Assembly (NCBI RefSeq): GCF_016616095.2
Contig: NZ_CP067089.2
Coordinates: forward strand, 3,410,001 to 3,474,000
Direction: 5' to 3'
DNA: 64,000 bases
Source of the DNA: Breznakiella homolactica
GTDB lineage: Bacteria > Spirochaetota > Spirochaetia > Treponematales > Breznakiellaceae
Under the pieces are notes generated by a model. The model was not told the DNA's origin. It saw only the letters and a program-made list of their open reading frames with translations, and did no database searches. Of the stretch, positions 40,985 through 49,865 are shown piece by piece (positions within the stretch are counted from its first letter, which is position 1; each line of letters starts with the position of its first letter). Both the position numbers and the translations under genes were made by a program.

Positions 40985-42292
40985 ATGGAATTCAGATCAA
41001 CCCGTTCCGCAGAACCGCTGGTTTCGTTCAAGGATGCGGTGCTCCGCTGCCTGCCTCCTGACGGGGGACTTTATATACCTGCTTCGGTTACTGACATGCG
41101 GCAGTTTTTCCTCTATATGGACGAGGATACCAGTTATCCCGAACTGGTGGCCACCGTTGCTCCTTCGCTGCTCCAGGGGGAACTGAACCCCTTTTCCGCC
41201 GCCAGGGTCGCGGAAAGCGCCTTTGATTTTGAGCCGGAGCTGAAAATTCTCGACGATTCCCTTTCCGTATTAAATCTCTATAATGGACCCACCGGGGTTT
41301 TTAAGGACTTCGGGATTGCCTTTCTGGCGGCAATCATGGAGGAACTTATCAAGAACAACGGGCGGGCCATGATCCTCTGCGCCGCCCGGAGCGGAGGAAC
41401 CGGCGCGAGCATTGCCCATTCTTTTTACAAGCGGAAAGGAATGACTGCGGTTATTCTGTATCCCGCCGGGACCGTCCACGGGCTGGATCCGGCGTTATTC
41501 GTTCCCCAGGGCGGCAATATTCTCCCCATTCAAATAGAAGGCAATTTTGACGACTGCCAGCAGCTCATCCGCAACGCCATCCATGACCGCCCCTTCGCGG
41601 AGCGGTACAGTATAACCAGCGCCAACGCAATCAATGTGGGCCGTCTTCTTCCCCAGGCTTTTTACTACCTCTATGCCTTTGTAAAAATCAAAAAGAAGCT
41701 CTGCGGGGATTTATCCTTCAGCGTGCCTTCGGGGAATTTCGGCAACCTAATCGCCGGCCTCTACGCCTGGAAATTCGGTATGCCGGTGAACGGGTTTATC
41801 GCGGCCATGAACACCAACAACGCCTTCGGTGAATATATCAGGGGCGAGAAATTCGTTCCCCGGCCGGTGGTTTCGACGATTTCCCCTGCGCTGGATGTGA
41901 GCAATCCCGCGAATTACAGCCGGCTGGCGGCATTCTACCAGGAATCCCCCGCGGTGATGCAGAATATGGTCTTTCCCGAAGTCATTGACGACGGAACCAC
42001 CATCGCCGCCATGGAACAGGCCTGGAAGGATTACGGCATCATCCTCGATCCCCACGGCGCGGTTGCCTTCGCGGCGGCCAAACGCTGCCTCGGTTCCCGT
42101 GATTTCGGGGGCCATGTGGTGGTCATGGCCACGGGCCATCCCGCGAAATATGCCGATCTTGTGTTTAAAGTTACCGGACAGCGGGTGGAGGTGCCCGAAA
42201 ACATCGCGGCGCTTCAGAATGAAGTAGACCCCGTGGCGGTTATTCCCCCGAGCCTCGATTCCCTCCAGGCCGCCATCGCCAGCTGCTGCTGA
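40985..42292 (+). CDS. thrC: Threonine synthase
   Basis: The 435-residue PLP enzyme has the long (E. coli-type) N-terminal arm: FRSTRSAEPLVSFKDAVLRCLPPDGGLYIP. The PLP lysine lies in GPTGVFKDFGIAFL and the phosphate loop in SVPSGNFGNLIAG, with CAARSGGTGASIAHSF before it. It converts O-phosphohomoserine to threonine. The ATG at 40985 has AAGGA six bases upstream; an upstream in-frame ATG at 40901 has none. No homoserine kinase or dehydrogenase gene is adjacent. Confidence 0.95.
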   Translation: MEFRSTRSAEPLVSFKDAVLRCLPPDGGLYIPASVTDMRQFFLYMDEDTSYPELVATVAPSLLQGELNPFSAARVAESAFDFEPELKILDDSLSVLNLYNGPTGVFKDFGIAFLAAIMEELIKNNGRAMILCAARSGGTGASIAHSFYKRKGMTAVILYPAGTVHGLDPALFVPQGGNILPIQIEGNFDDCQQLIRNAIHDRPFAERYSITSANAINVGRLLPQAFYYLYAFVKIKKKLCGDLSFSVPSGNFGNLIAGLYAWKFGMPVNGFIAAMNTNNAFGEYIRGEKFVPRPVVSTISPALDVSNPANYSRLAAFYQESPAVMQNMVFPEVIDDGTTIAAMEQAWKDYGIILDPHGAVAFAAAKRCLGSRDFGGHVVVMATGHPAKYADLVFKVTGQRVEVPENIAALQNEVDPVAVIPPSLDSLQAAIASCC

Positions 42293-42298
42293 CAATTT

Positions 42299-43513
42299 TT
42301 ATGGATAATAATATTTCCCGTTTTTCTTGCCGTCCGCCGACCGGTAGGGGTTTTTCCGGTTCCGCAGGTAAGTCTGGTAGGCGGCGCTGCTTTCGTAATA
42401 CCCTTCCAGGCCTTTAAAGGATGAGGATTCGTCGCAGCGGTACAATTCCATGAGGACCGGGAAAAGGTCCGATTCCAGTATGTTTTGGGTCCGGGTGAGT
42501 GGCAGCCGGGGCAGGGCCGCGGGGAGCATGTGGTTCCGCACGAGGAAACAGACATCCTCGATCAGCTGCGGTTCGTACTCCAGGCGGTTCAGGAATTTTC
42601 TGGCCACCGACGCCCCCAGCTCGGCGTGGCCGTCAAACCGGCGGCTGCCGGAAGATTCCGAGAGAGGTTTGCCGGAATCATGGAGGAGCAGCCCCAGGGA
42701 AAGCCGCAGGTCGGCGGTTTTCCGGTACCGCAGGGTTTCCAGGGTATGCTGCCAGACATTTCCTTCGGGATGGAATTCCTTGGAATGGTCCACATTGTCC
42801 ATGGCTGCCAGCTCGGGCCAGAGGGTTTCAACAAAGCCGCATTCCATAAGAAACTGCAGCCCCATTCCGCTTCGGTCCGAAAGCAGCCCCGCGGAGAGCA
42901 GCACCCGCAGGGCTTCAGTGTTCGGGGGTGTTCCCCGGGGAAGCCCCGCCACTGACGAGGCAAGGGCGGAGACCGCCTTGGGCAGTGCCGCCTCTTCACC
43001 GGCGCGGCTGTACCGTGAAACCAAAACCGCCGCTTCCATGGCAGCGGTATAGAAGATCTCCCCCGGCCCGCCGGAAAGGAGGATGTCCGTACATTGTCCG
43101 GAACCGCCGTCCCGTCCGGAGTTTCCCAGACATTGCCAGAGGGATTTCAGGGCCGGGTATATTCCCCGGGGATCCAGGAAATGCCTGTTTTTCCAGTTCC
43201 GCCGTATCTGCAGAACGGTAAACGGCGAGTCCTGCCTGCTTCCGGGGGAATCCCGGTCGATACAGCGGAAATACCAGGTACAGTCCGGCGGTTTTCCGGG
43301 GGAGGCTTCGTCCAGCGCCGCGTCGGCAAGATCGGGGCCGGGAAAACGCAGACCCTCGAACAGCCGGGCAAGGGCCGCCGGATCCGCGTCGGTCTCGAGG
43401 TATCCCGAAGGGAGCCCCGGATAGCCAAGATAGGAATCCAGGGCGGTGAAGGAGTACAGATGCAGGTAGTACCCCGCGGAATCCAGGGCTTCACCGATGG
43501 TGTCCAGGCTCAT
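42299..43513 (-). CDS. HD-domain protein related to tRNA nucleotidyltransferases
   Basis: The protein has 404 residues. From about 215 on it resembles the C-terminal half of CCA-adding enzymes: ALRVLLSAGLLSDRSGMGLQFLMECG, then the HD phosphohydrolase motif with FHPEGNVWQHTLETL, LLLHDSGKP and GHAELGASVARKFL. The usual N-terminal nucleotidyltransferase head (GGxxRD) is not visible; residues 1-200 are unlike it and may be a decayed or different domain. It is therefore more likely an HD phosphohydrolase than a CCA enzyme. It is convergent with thrC. Confidence 0.72.
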   Translation of the reverse strand: MSLDTIGEALDSAGYYLHLYSFTALDSYLGYPGLPSGYLETDADPAALARLFEGLRFPGPDLADAALDEASPGKPPDCTWYFRCIDRDSPGSRQDSPFTVLQIRRNWKNRHFLDPRGIYPALKSLWQCLGNSGRDGGSGQCTDILLSGGPGEIFYTAAMEAAVLVSRYSRAGEEAALPKAVSALASSVAGLPRGTPPNTEALRVLLSAGLLSDRSGMGLQFLMECGFVETLWPELAAMDNVDHSKEFHPEGNVWQHTLETLRYRKTADLRLSLGLLLHDSGKPLSESSGSRRFDGHAELGASVARKFLNRLEYEPQLIEDVCFLVRNHMLPAALPRLPLTRTQNILESDLFPVLMELYRCDESSSFKGLEGYYESSAAYQTYLRNRKNPYRSADGKKNGKYYYP

Positions 43514-43536
43514 GGTGTTTTGTTCCCCTTTCCGAA

Positions 43537-45993
43537 CTACTGCTGCAGGGTAAATTCTAGGGGCAGCAGCGGCAGAACCCTGCCGTTCTGGGAGATCCGG
43601 TACCGGAGATCCCGCACAAAGGGTGTTTCTTCGGGAAGGGAAATCCGGGCAGTGACCAGATTCGCCATTATTGAATCGAACAGGGAAGCGGTTGGATATT
43701 CCTCGAATACAATCTGCCGGCCGTCCTGTATCCCCGCCAGGTTCCTGGCGATTTCAATGGCGTCGCTCAAGCCTCCGATGCTGTCCGCCAGCCCCAGTTC
43801 CACGGCGCTGAGGCCTGAGTAGATTCTTCCCTGGGCAATGGCTTCCACGGCTTCTTTGGTCATTCCCCGCCCCGCGGCGACTTTTCCCACGAATTCATCG
43901 TACATATCCATGATATAGAGCCGGTACCGTTCCTGTTCCGCTTCGCTGAGGTCCCGCCGGGGCATGATAAAGCCCGTGAGCATATCCGCGTGGTCCCCCC
44001 TCTGGAGGGTATCCAGGGTTATGCCGAGTTTTTCGTTCAGTCCGTTATCATAAAACCACGATGCTATAACGCCGATGGAACCAGTCATGGTGTAGGGCGC
44101 CGCCACAATGTGGTCGGCGTACATGGAAACCCAGTACCCGCCGGAGGCGGCGGCGGATCCCATGGTAACCACCACCGGCACTTGCCTCCGGGCGTCCCTG
44201 ATTGCCTCGGCCACGTAATCCGCGGCCACTGCGCTGCCCCCGGGGGAATCTACCCGGATAACTATTGCCCGGACATATACCCTCTGAGCGACATCCCTGA
44301 TCAGCCGGGAAAGCTGCCGGGCTGCCATGCCCCTGTCCATATCGGTCTGGCCCGAGGCATGGATAACCGCAATCCTCGCGGGCTCACCCCAGTACGGTTC
44401 GGGGGTTTCCCTCGCGTCGTATCTGTAGCTGGTATAACTATCCGCCATGAGGCTGGTCTTTGGGTTTCCATGAACCGCGTAGGAGTATATGGGCCGCCCT
44501 TCGAGTTCCCGGATGGTACTGCCCACTATTTCTTCCCGGCCGGTGCCGTCAACAAGCCCCCGTGCCCGGGCTGAACGGGAGGAATATAAATATTCCTCGT
44601 TGATGATGGCGTTGAATTCTTCTTCCGAAAGCGACCGGGCCCGCATGAGCACCGTTTTGGTATAGCCGAAAATATCGTCCAGGTACGCGTTGTACTGCTC
44701 CCGGTCCGCCCCGGACAGATCGGTCCGGGTGTAGGATTCCGCCGCGGATTTGTAGGTGAGGTACCGCAGTTCCGTCACGCCGATGCCCAGTTTATCCAGG
44801 GTATTCTTGAAGTACCCCCGGCCCACGGCGTATCCGAACATGGTGAGGGTGCCCCCGGAATCCATGATAATCCTGTCCGCCACGGAGGCGAAGTAATAGA
44901 TGTCAAAATCCGCTTCGTCAATAAACGCAACAATATGTTTTCCCGTGGATTTGAAATTTTCCAATGCCCGCCGCAGTTCCCAGAGGGATTCCCGGTCGGC
45001 GGAAAAACCCGAGGTATTAAGCACAATACCCCGGATATCCGGGTCGTTCTCCGCTTTTTTTATGACCCTGAGGGTTTCTACCAGGAAAGTTCCGCCGGAA
45101 AAATACGAAGGTTTGGTCCGGAGAGTACCCTTGAGATTCAGCTCAAGGTACCGGCTGCCCGTCACGGGAATGGGGAGCGAGGGGGTGGCCACATAGTCGC
45201 CGAGTCCGATTCCGTAAACCATATTCGTGACGGATGAAAAATTTCTGGGAGTAACCGAGGATCCTGATATGGAAAGCCCCTCCCAGCTCACACTGAGCCC
45301 CAGGCTTATTCGTTCATCCTTTGAATACGCCCCTCTGACGGCAATACCGGGGATGGGTTTTACGTCCAGACCGACGGACCAGAAATCTTCGTGATCCGAA
45401 TCATGGAAGGTCCGGGAGTAGGTCCCGAAAAGCGTCAGCAAATTGCTGCCCAGGGGCCGTACTCCCACTTCGCCGCCCATATCAAACCAGTCGCCGTTGT
45501 AGGTCCCTCCCATGCTGAATCCGAGTGAAAGGAACCGCATGGGTCTCGATAATGCGCCCAGCCGGTAATTGCCGAAAAACCTGCCGTCCGACGGGGTAAT
45601 GACACTGCCGTTGGAAAGGCCGAAGGAAATAGCCCGGCTGCCGAAGGAAAGGCCAATGTTGAAATTCAGCTGATCCTCTGCGTCGGGAAGGGATGAATAC
45701 AAAAGCCCCAGGGACAGCCTTCGGGTGTTGTAGAACATGCCCAGATGCTGCATCGCGTCGAGGGCGTATCCGTCGGTGGCGTAAAGCAGTTCCACATCTG
45801 AATATCCCGGAACCTGCAGGCCGTTATATGACGGATTCGCAAAAGCCGAGACAGCGCTTTCTCTGACCCCGGGAGTAGGTCCCCAGAGCTGGCTCATCTC
45901 CTGGGGTGAAAAATAGTGGAAATCATACGAAAACACGGAAAGGGCGGCAAAGAAAAACAGGACCGCCGCGTACCGGAATTTTGTTTTTTTCAT
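43537..45993 (-). CDS. Predicted outer-membrane barrel fused to signal peptide peptidase SppA
   Basis: The 818-residue protein begins with a cleavable signal peptide (AVLFFFAALSVFS). Residues about 22-285 are alternating Gly/aromatic beta strands typical of an outer-membrane barrel (LSLGLLYSSL, NFNIGLSFGSRAISFGLSNG, LSLGFSMGGTYNGDW). Residues about 290-810 are a complete tandem-repeat SppA: the general-base lysine is Lys415 in YLTYKSAAESY and the nucleophile is Ser617 in GSAAASGGYW. The usual SppA has an N-terminal inner-membrane anchor instead. It probably cleaves peptides in the periplasm while held in the outer membrane; localisation is inference. The ATG has AAGGA upstream. Confidence 0.85.
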   Translation of the reverse strand: MKKTKFRYAAVLFFFAALSVFSYDFHYFSPQEMSQLWGPTPGVRESAVSAFANPSYNGLQVPGYSDVELLYATDGYALDAMQHLGMFYNTRRLSLGLLYSSLPDAEDQLNFNIGLSFGSRAISFGLSNGSVITPSDGRFFGNYRLGALSRPMRFLSLGFSMGGTYNGDWFDMGGEVGVRPLGSNLLTLFGTYSRTFHDSDHEDFWSVGLDVKPIPGIAVRGAYSKDERISLGLSVSWEGLSISGSSVTPRNFSSVTNMVYGIGLGDYVATPSLPIPVTGSRYLELNLKGTLRTKPSYFSGGTFLVETLRVIKKAENDPDIRGIVLNTSGFSADRESLWELRRALENFKSTGKHIVAFIDEADFDIYYFASVADRIIMDSGGTLTMFGYAVGRGYFKNTLDKLGIGVTELRYLTYKSAAESYTRTDLSGADREQYNAYLDDIFGYTKTVLMRARSLSEEEFNAIINEEYLYSSRSARARGLVDGTGREEIVGSTIRELEGRPIYSYAVHGNPKTSLMADSYTSYRYDARETPEPYWGEPARIAVIHASGQTDMDRGMAARQLSRLIRDVAQRVYVRAIVIRVDSPGGSAVAADYVAEAIRDARRQVPVVVTMGSAAASGGYWVSMYADHIVAAPYTMTGSIGVIASWFYDNGLNEKLGITLDTLQRGDHADMLTGFIMPRRDLSEAEQERYRLYIMDMYDEFVGKVAAGRGMTKEAVEAIAQGRIYSGLSAVELGLADSIGGLSDAIEIARNLAGIQDGRQIVFEEYPTASLFDSIMANLVTARISLPEETPFVRDLRYRISQNGRVLPLLPLEFTLQQ

Positions 45994-46073
45994 GGGATAT
46001 CCTTATCCCATAAGTATACATCAAATCGCTTCGCCCGGAAATGCATTGGCATTGCAGGTGCTGTCCGCTGAGT

Positions 46074-49000
46074 CTAGGAAATATCCCCGCTGAGGTAATT
46101 CAGCAATTCATCCAGGCGGTACCGGGAATTTTCTTCGGCTTCCTTGAAGCGTCCGGAAAGTTTCGCCAGGGAGGTTATCCGTGTGTTCCATTCCTGCTTG
46201 TCAAAGTCCCGGGAAACGGGCTTGTCCGCTTTTTCTGTTTTCTTCCGGGGAGCGCTTTTTTTCGTTTCCTTTTTTGCCGTACTCCGGACCGGAGGCATTT
46301 CCTCCAGGGCTTCGGGGGATTCCAGTATCAAGAACAGGGAAGCGAAGAACAGGGCGTCATCAAAAGCTTCGCGGTTGAACCACAGGACACCGTCAAAAAG
46401 ATTTATCCCCAGGAGTTCCCGGAGATCGTCTTCTTCAAAAGCCTCCGCCAGCACCGCCAGTTCCGCGGGTTGATCCGTATCCTTCCAGTCCGCGGCAGGC
46501 CGGGTACGCCGCAGCAGGGCCTTGATCGCCTGCACCGCCCGGGAGGATTCATCCCCGTTTATGCCGAGGCCGCGGAAGATCTCCAGCAGTTTCCGGTCCA
46601 GGCACCAGTGGTCAAGCAGCGCGGCGGCATCAGCGCCCCCGGTATCCGGTCCGATAATGGGGCGCAGCAGGGCCAGCACTCCGTAGCCCATTACAAAGGC
46701 GGTGCGGTACGGTTTCGCGTTTACGGTTTCAGCAAGTTCACCGATAAATGATTTTCCCTTTTTACCCAAAGCCGCCGGCGCTTTGGCGGCATATTCCGAA
46801 ATCAGAATAAAACGGCGGATAAAAGCGGACAGATCTTCCCAGATATGTTCCGGGTCAGGGGAACAGGTGTTCTCACCGCACGGGTACGGTTCGTACCGCC
46901 CCCCGGCGCCGCTGAGATATTTCCGGGCGGTGGTGATGAACGCCATAGCCTGCTGTTTGAGGTCCCGGATAAAGGTTTCGGTATCCGCCGTTCCCGTCCA
47001 TTCGCTGTTCCAGGATGATTCTTTGCCGGTTTCCGGCCCTGAGCCGGTAAAGACCGGGACGATCCCCGACGGTCCTGACGCCTTCCCCGCGCCGGCGGAG
47101 GCGAAATTCATGTACAGAGTTTCCAGAATTCCCGGGGAGAAAAGCGCCGTAAAGGGGGCGTACAGTTCCCCGAGGAAAATATCCTGCATGGCGGAATTGA
47201 GATTTTCAACGCCCCGGCCGTTTAGTTCGTGGTGCAGCCGCGCCCAGCGGCCGTTCCCGGTATCGTCGATTTCATGGATGTCCAGGAAGACCTGGGCTTC
47301 GTATCCGTTCAGGGAAACAAAGAGGCCGTGTTCAGCCAGTTCCTTGCTGGACCTGATATACCACAGCCCTGATCGCTGTTCCCATAAAACAACGAAACAT
47401 TGTTCCCCGCCGCTGAATCCCAGGGCTTCCGAAAGTGTCGGGCGGCGGCTTCCGCCGTCCCGCTGGGGCACGGCTACGGCGCTGGTCTGTATCCAGCCGG
47501 TAGCCTGATAGAAACAATTGTTGAACAGCACCAGGGCTTTATCATCCCCGGACCGGTTGGTATACGCGAAAATGTTTTCATTCACCGATCCGTCGGCGCT
47601 GAAGAGATCGAACAGGAAGAAGTGAATACTTTCGGCGAAAAGTCCCCGGCGCTTCATCAGGGGGAATATTTCCTTTTCGTGCCGGCTTATCATGTACTGG
47701 TCCGGTTCTTCATCCCGGTAGGACCGCTGATATTCCATGCCGTATTTTTCCTCAAAGCCCTCAATCTGGCCGTGGCCGAACATGGGGAGCCCCGGCATGG
47801 TGACCAGGAGCGTGCAGATGCCGAAGTACTTGTCATCCCTGCCGAACTGGGCCACCGCGGTTTCCTCGTCGGGGTTGTTCATAAAGTTGACGAACCGTTT
47901 GAGAATTTCCGGATCGAATTCCAGGGTGTTTTTAATGGTCGCCCGGTATTTGGCGTTTTCTTCATTTTTAAGCATATTCATAAATGCTGAATTGTAGACC
48001 CGGTGCATCCCCAGGGTGCGGACGAAGTATCCCTCCAGCATCCAGAAGGCTTCCGCCAGGAGCAGTGTGTCCGGGGCTTCCGCGGCGCAGCGGTCCACCA
48101 CTTCCCGCCAGAATTCTTCGGGCATCCTCCGGTTGAATTCTTCCGTAGAAATGGCGTGTTCCGCCCGGCTGGCTATGTCGCCGCCGTGGCCGGGCTCGGG
48201 ATACCACAGCCGCTGGATATGGCGTTTCGCCAGGGTCATGGCCGCGTCAAACCGGACAATGGAAAACTGTTTGCATACCCCGATAATGGTCCGGATCACC
48301 GCTTCCCGGGCTTCGGGATTGAGAAAGTCTATCTGGGCGGTATCGTTCCAGGGCATGGAGGTGCCGTCATTGCCGTGGTAGATGTACCGGGTATCCCCGG
48401 TATTAAAGTCAACCCGCTTAAAGACCACCGCCGCGTCGGTTCTGTTGTAGTAATGGTCTTCTATATATACGCCAACTCCGTCGCGGTTCGAAAGGTTTCC
48501 GCCGTTATAGGTATACGTCGGGAAGGGCGGGTAGGGGAGCTGGAGGAACCGGTCCGGGTGTTCCATGACCCACCGGGAATCGATCCCCGTATGGTTCGGA
48601 ACCATATCCGACGCCAGCCGGATACCCCGCCAGGCGCACCGTTCCCTGAGGTTCGTCAGGGCGCCCCAGCCGCCGAGTTCCGCGGCAATATCGTAATCAA
48701 ACAGGCTGTACGCGCTGGCCGCCGCCTCGGGATTGCCGGTCCACTGTTTGATGGTTTTCGACGCGCTGCTCCGTTCCCAAAGCCCGATGAGCCACAGGCC
48801 GGTAAAGCCCCGCCGGGCCAGTTCGTCCAGTTCCTCATCGGGGATCTGGTCGAGCCGGGTTATTTCTTTTTTATACTTCCGTGAAAGCTGAAAAAGCCAC
48901 ACCAGGGTACTCTTTGCCATGAGCACGGTCCTGGGCATCCAGTCGCGGTCCTGGCTGAACCGTTCGTATTCATGTTCCAGCCCTTCGTAGGCGTAGGCCT

Positions 49001-49865
49001 GAGTCGGTCCGGGCCCGAAGAACACGGGTTTTTCCTCTTCCTTGATTACATCCATGCCCGTCAGCAGCCGGGCGAGGTACCGCTGGATAATCAATCCCCA
49101 TTTCTTCCGGATAAAATCGAGCTGTCCGCTTAAGGAGTCCGGGGATGCCAGGGCGGGAGCCCGGAGCAGATCCCAGAGACTCTGGCTGTCGGGCCCGAAG
49201 GGCGGGAGCTCCGCGAAATGGGCCTGGAGTTCGCCGATGGCTTTGGTATACGCGGTCTTTTCCGCTAAATCCGTATCGTCAAAAAGGAATTTGAAGGGAT
49301 CGAAGGCGGTATTGAGATTGGCCAGGGCCAGGAGCATGAGCTCCTCCAGGGCCAGAGCGCGGTTGGTTTCGTCACCGCTTTTGACCGCCAGATACTCATC
49401 CACGGAGAGCTTCCCGGTGTACACCTCCCGGGGAGGGAATTGGGTACAGAATGCCCGGAAGAGTTTCGCGGTCTTTTCTTTGCCGAGATTTTTTTCGAAC
49501 CGGGCAAGGGCTGTCTCAAAGGCATCGGGCTGGACCTGCTCCCGGTACAGGGCCGCCACGTAATGGAGTATTTCGTCAATGAGCCCCATGGCGTTAAGCT
49601 GGCCCGCTTTGATGATCCGTTCAGGATGAATCTCGGGGTTTATTTTTTCATTCAGTTTTTGCGCCAGTTCCCGGACCTGCCGGAAATCAGCGAGGACTAC
49701 GTTACCCTGGAGGGAAAAAAGCGCCGACTCAAGGCCGTATGTATCCCGGATATCCCGGGCAATATGGAATTCCATTATACCCTGCCTGCGGTCCGCTGAC
49801 GGACCGGGAACAGAGGATTTCTGACGGTTCCGGAGTTTTGTCAAATTCAGGGTTATGTGCGTCAT
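46074..49865 (-). CDS. Giant GH13 alpha-amylase-family protein
   Basis: The 1263-residue protein has an N-terminal helical part of about 330 residues, then a GH13 barrel: region I SDMVPNHTG, region II IVRFDAAMTLAKRH (nucleophile Asp), region III LLLAEAFW (acid/base Glu) and region IV FMNNPDEE. In region IV the usual NHD is NPD, so the transition-state His is missing, as in some GH13 transferases and phosphorylases. A long C-terminal extension with a Lys-rich segment (KKETKKSAPRKK) follows. It has no signal peptide. The start overlaps the malQ stop (ATGA), so both are one operon for cytoplasmic alpha-glucan or maltodextrin use. Confidence 0.85.
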   Translation of the reverse strand: MTHITLNLTKLRNRQKSSVPGPSADRRQGIMEFHIARDIRDTYGLESALFSLQGNVVLADFRQVRELAQKLNEKINPEIHPERIIKAGQLNAMGLIDEILHYVAALYREQVQPDAFETALARFEKNLGKEKTAKLFRAFCTQFPPREVYTGKLSVDEYLAVKSGDETNRALALEELMLLALANLNTAFDPFKFLFDDTDLAEKTAYTKAIGELQAHFAELPPFGPDSQSLWDLLRAPALASPDSLSGQLDFIRKKWGLIIQRYLARLLTGMDVIKEEEKPVFFGPGPTQAYAYEGLEHEYERFSQDRDWMPRTVLMAKSTLVWLFQLSRKYKKEITRLDQIPDEELDELARRGFTGLWLIGLWERSSASKTIKQWTGNPEAAASAYSLFDYDIAAELGGWGALTNLRERCAWRGIRLASDMVPNHTGIDSRWVMEHPDRFLQLPYPPFPTYTYNGGNLSNRDGVGVYIEDHYYNRTDAAVVFKRVDFNTGDTRYIYHGNDGTSMPWNDTAQIDFLNPEAREAVIRTIIGVCKQFSIVRFDAAMTLAKRHIQRLWYPEPGHGGDIASRAEHAISTEEFNRRMPEEFWREVVDRCAAEAPDTLLLAEAFWMLEGYFVRTLGMHRVYNSAFMNMLKNEENAKYRATIKNTLEFDPEILKRFVNFMNNPDEETAVAQFGRDDKYFGICTLLVTMPGLPMFGHGQIEGFEEKYGMEYQRSYRDEEPDQYMISRHEKEIFPLMKRRGLFAESIHFFLFDLFSADGSVNENIFAYTNRSGDDKALVLFNNCFYQATGWIQTSAVAVPQRDGGSRRPTLSEALGFSGGEQCFVVLWEQRSGLWYIRSSKELAEHGLFVSLNGYEAQVFLDIHEIDDTGNGRWARLHHELNGRGVENLNSAMQDIFLGELYAPFTALFSPGILETLYMNFASAGAGKASGPSGIVPVFTGSGPETGKESSWNSEWTGTADTETFIRDLKQQAMAFITTARKYLSGAGGRYEPYPCGENTCSPDPEHIWEDLSAFIRRFILISEYAAKAPAALGKKGKSFIGELAETVNAKPYRTAFVMGYGVLALLRPIIGPDTGGADAAALLDHWCLDRKLLEIFRGLGINGDESSRAVQAIKALLRRTRPAADWKDTDQPAELAVLAEAFEEDDLRELLGINLFDGVLWFNREAFDDALFFASLFLILESPEALEEMPPVRSTAKKETKKSAPRKKTEKADKPVSRDFDKQEWNTRITSLAKLSGRFKEAEENSRYRLDELLNYLSGDIS

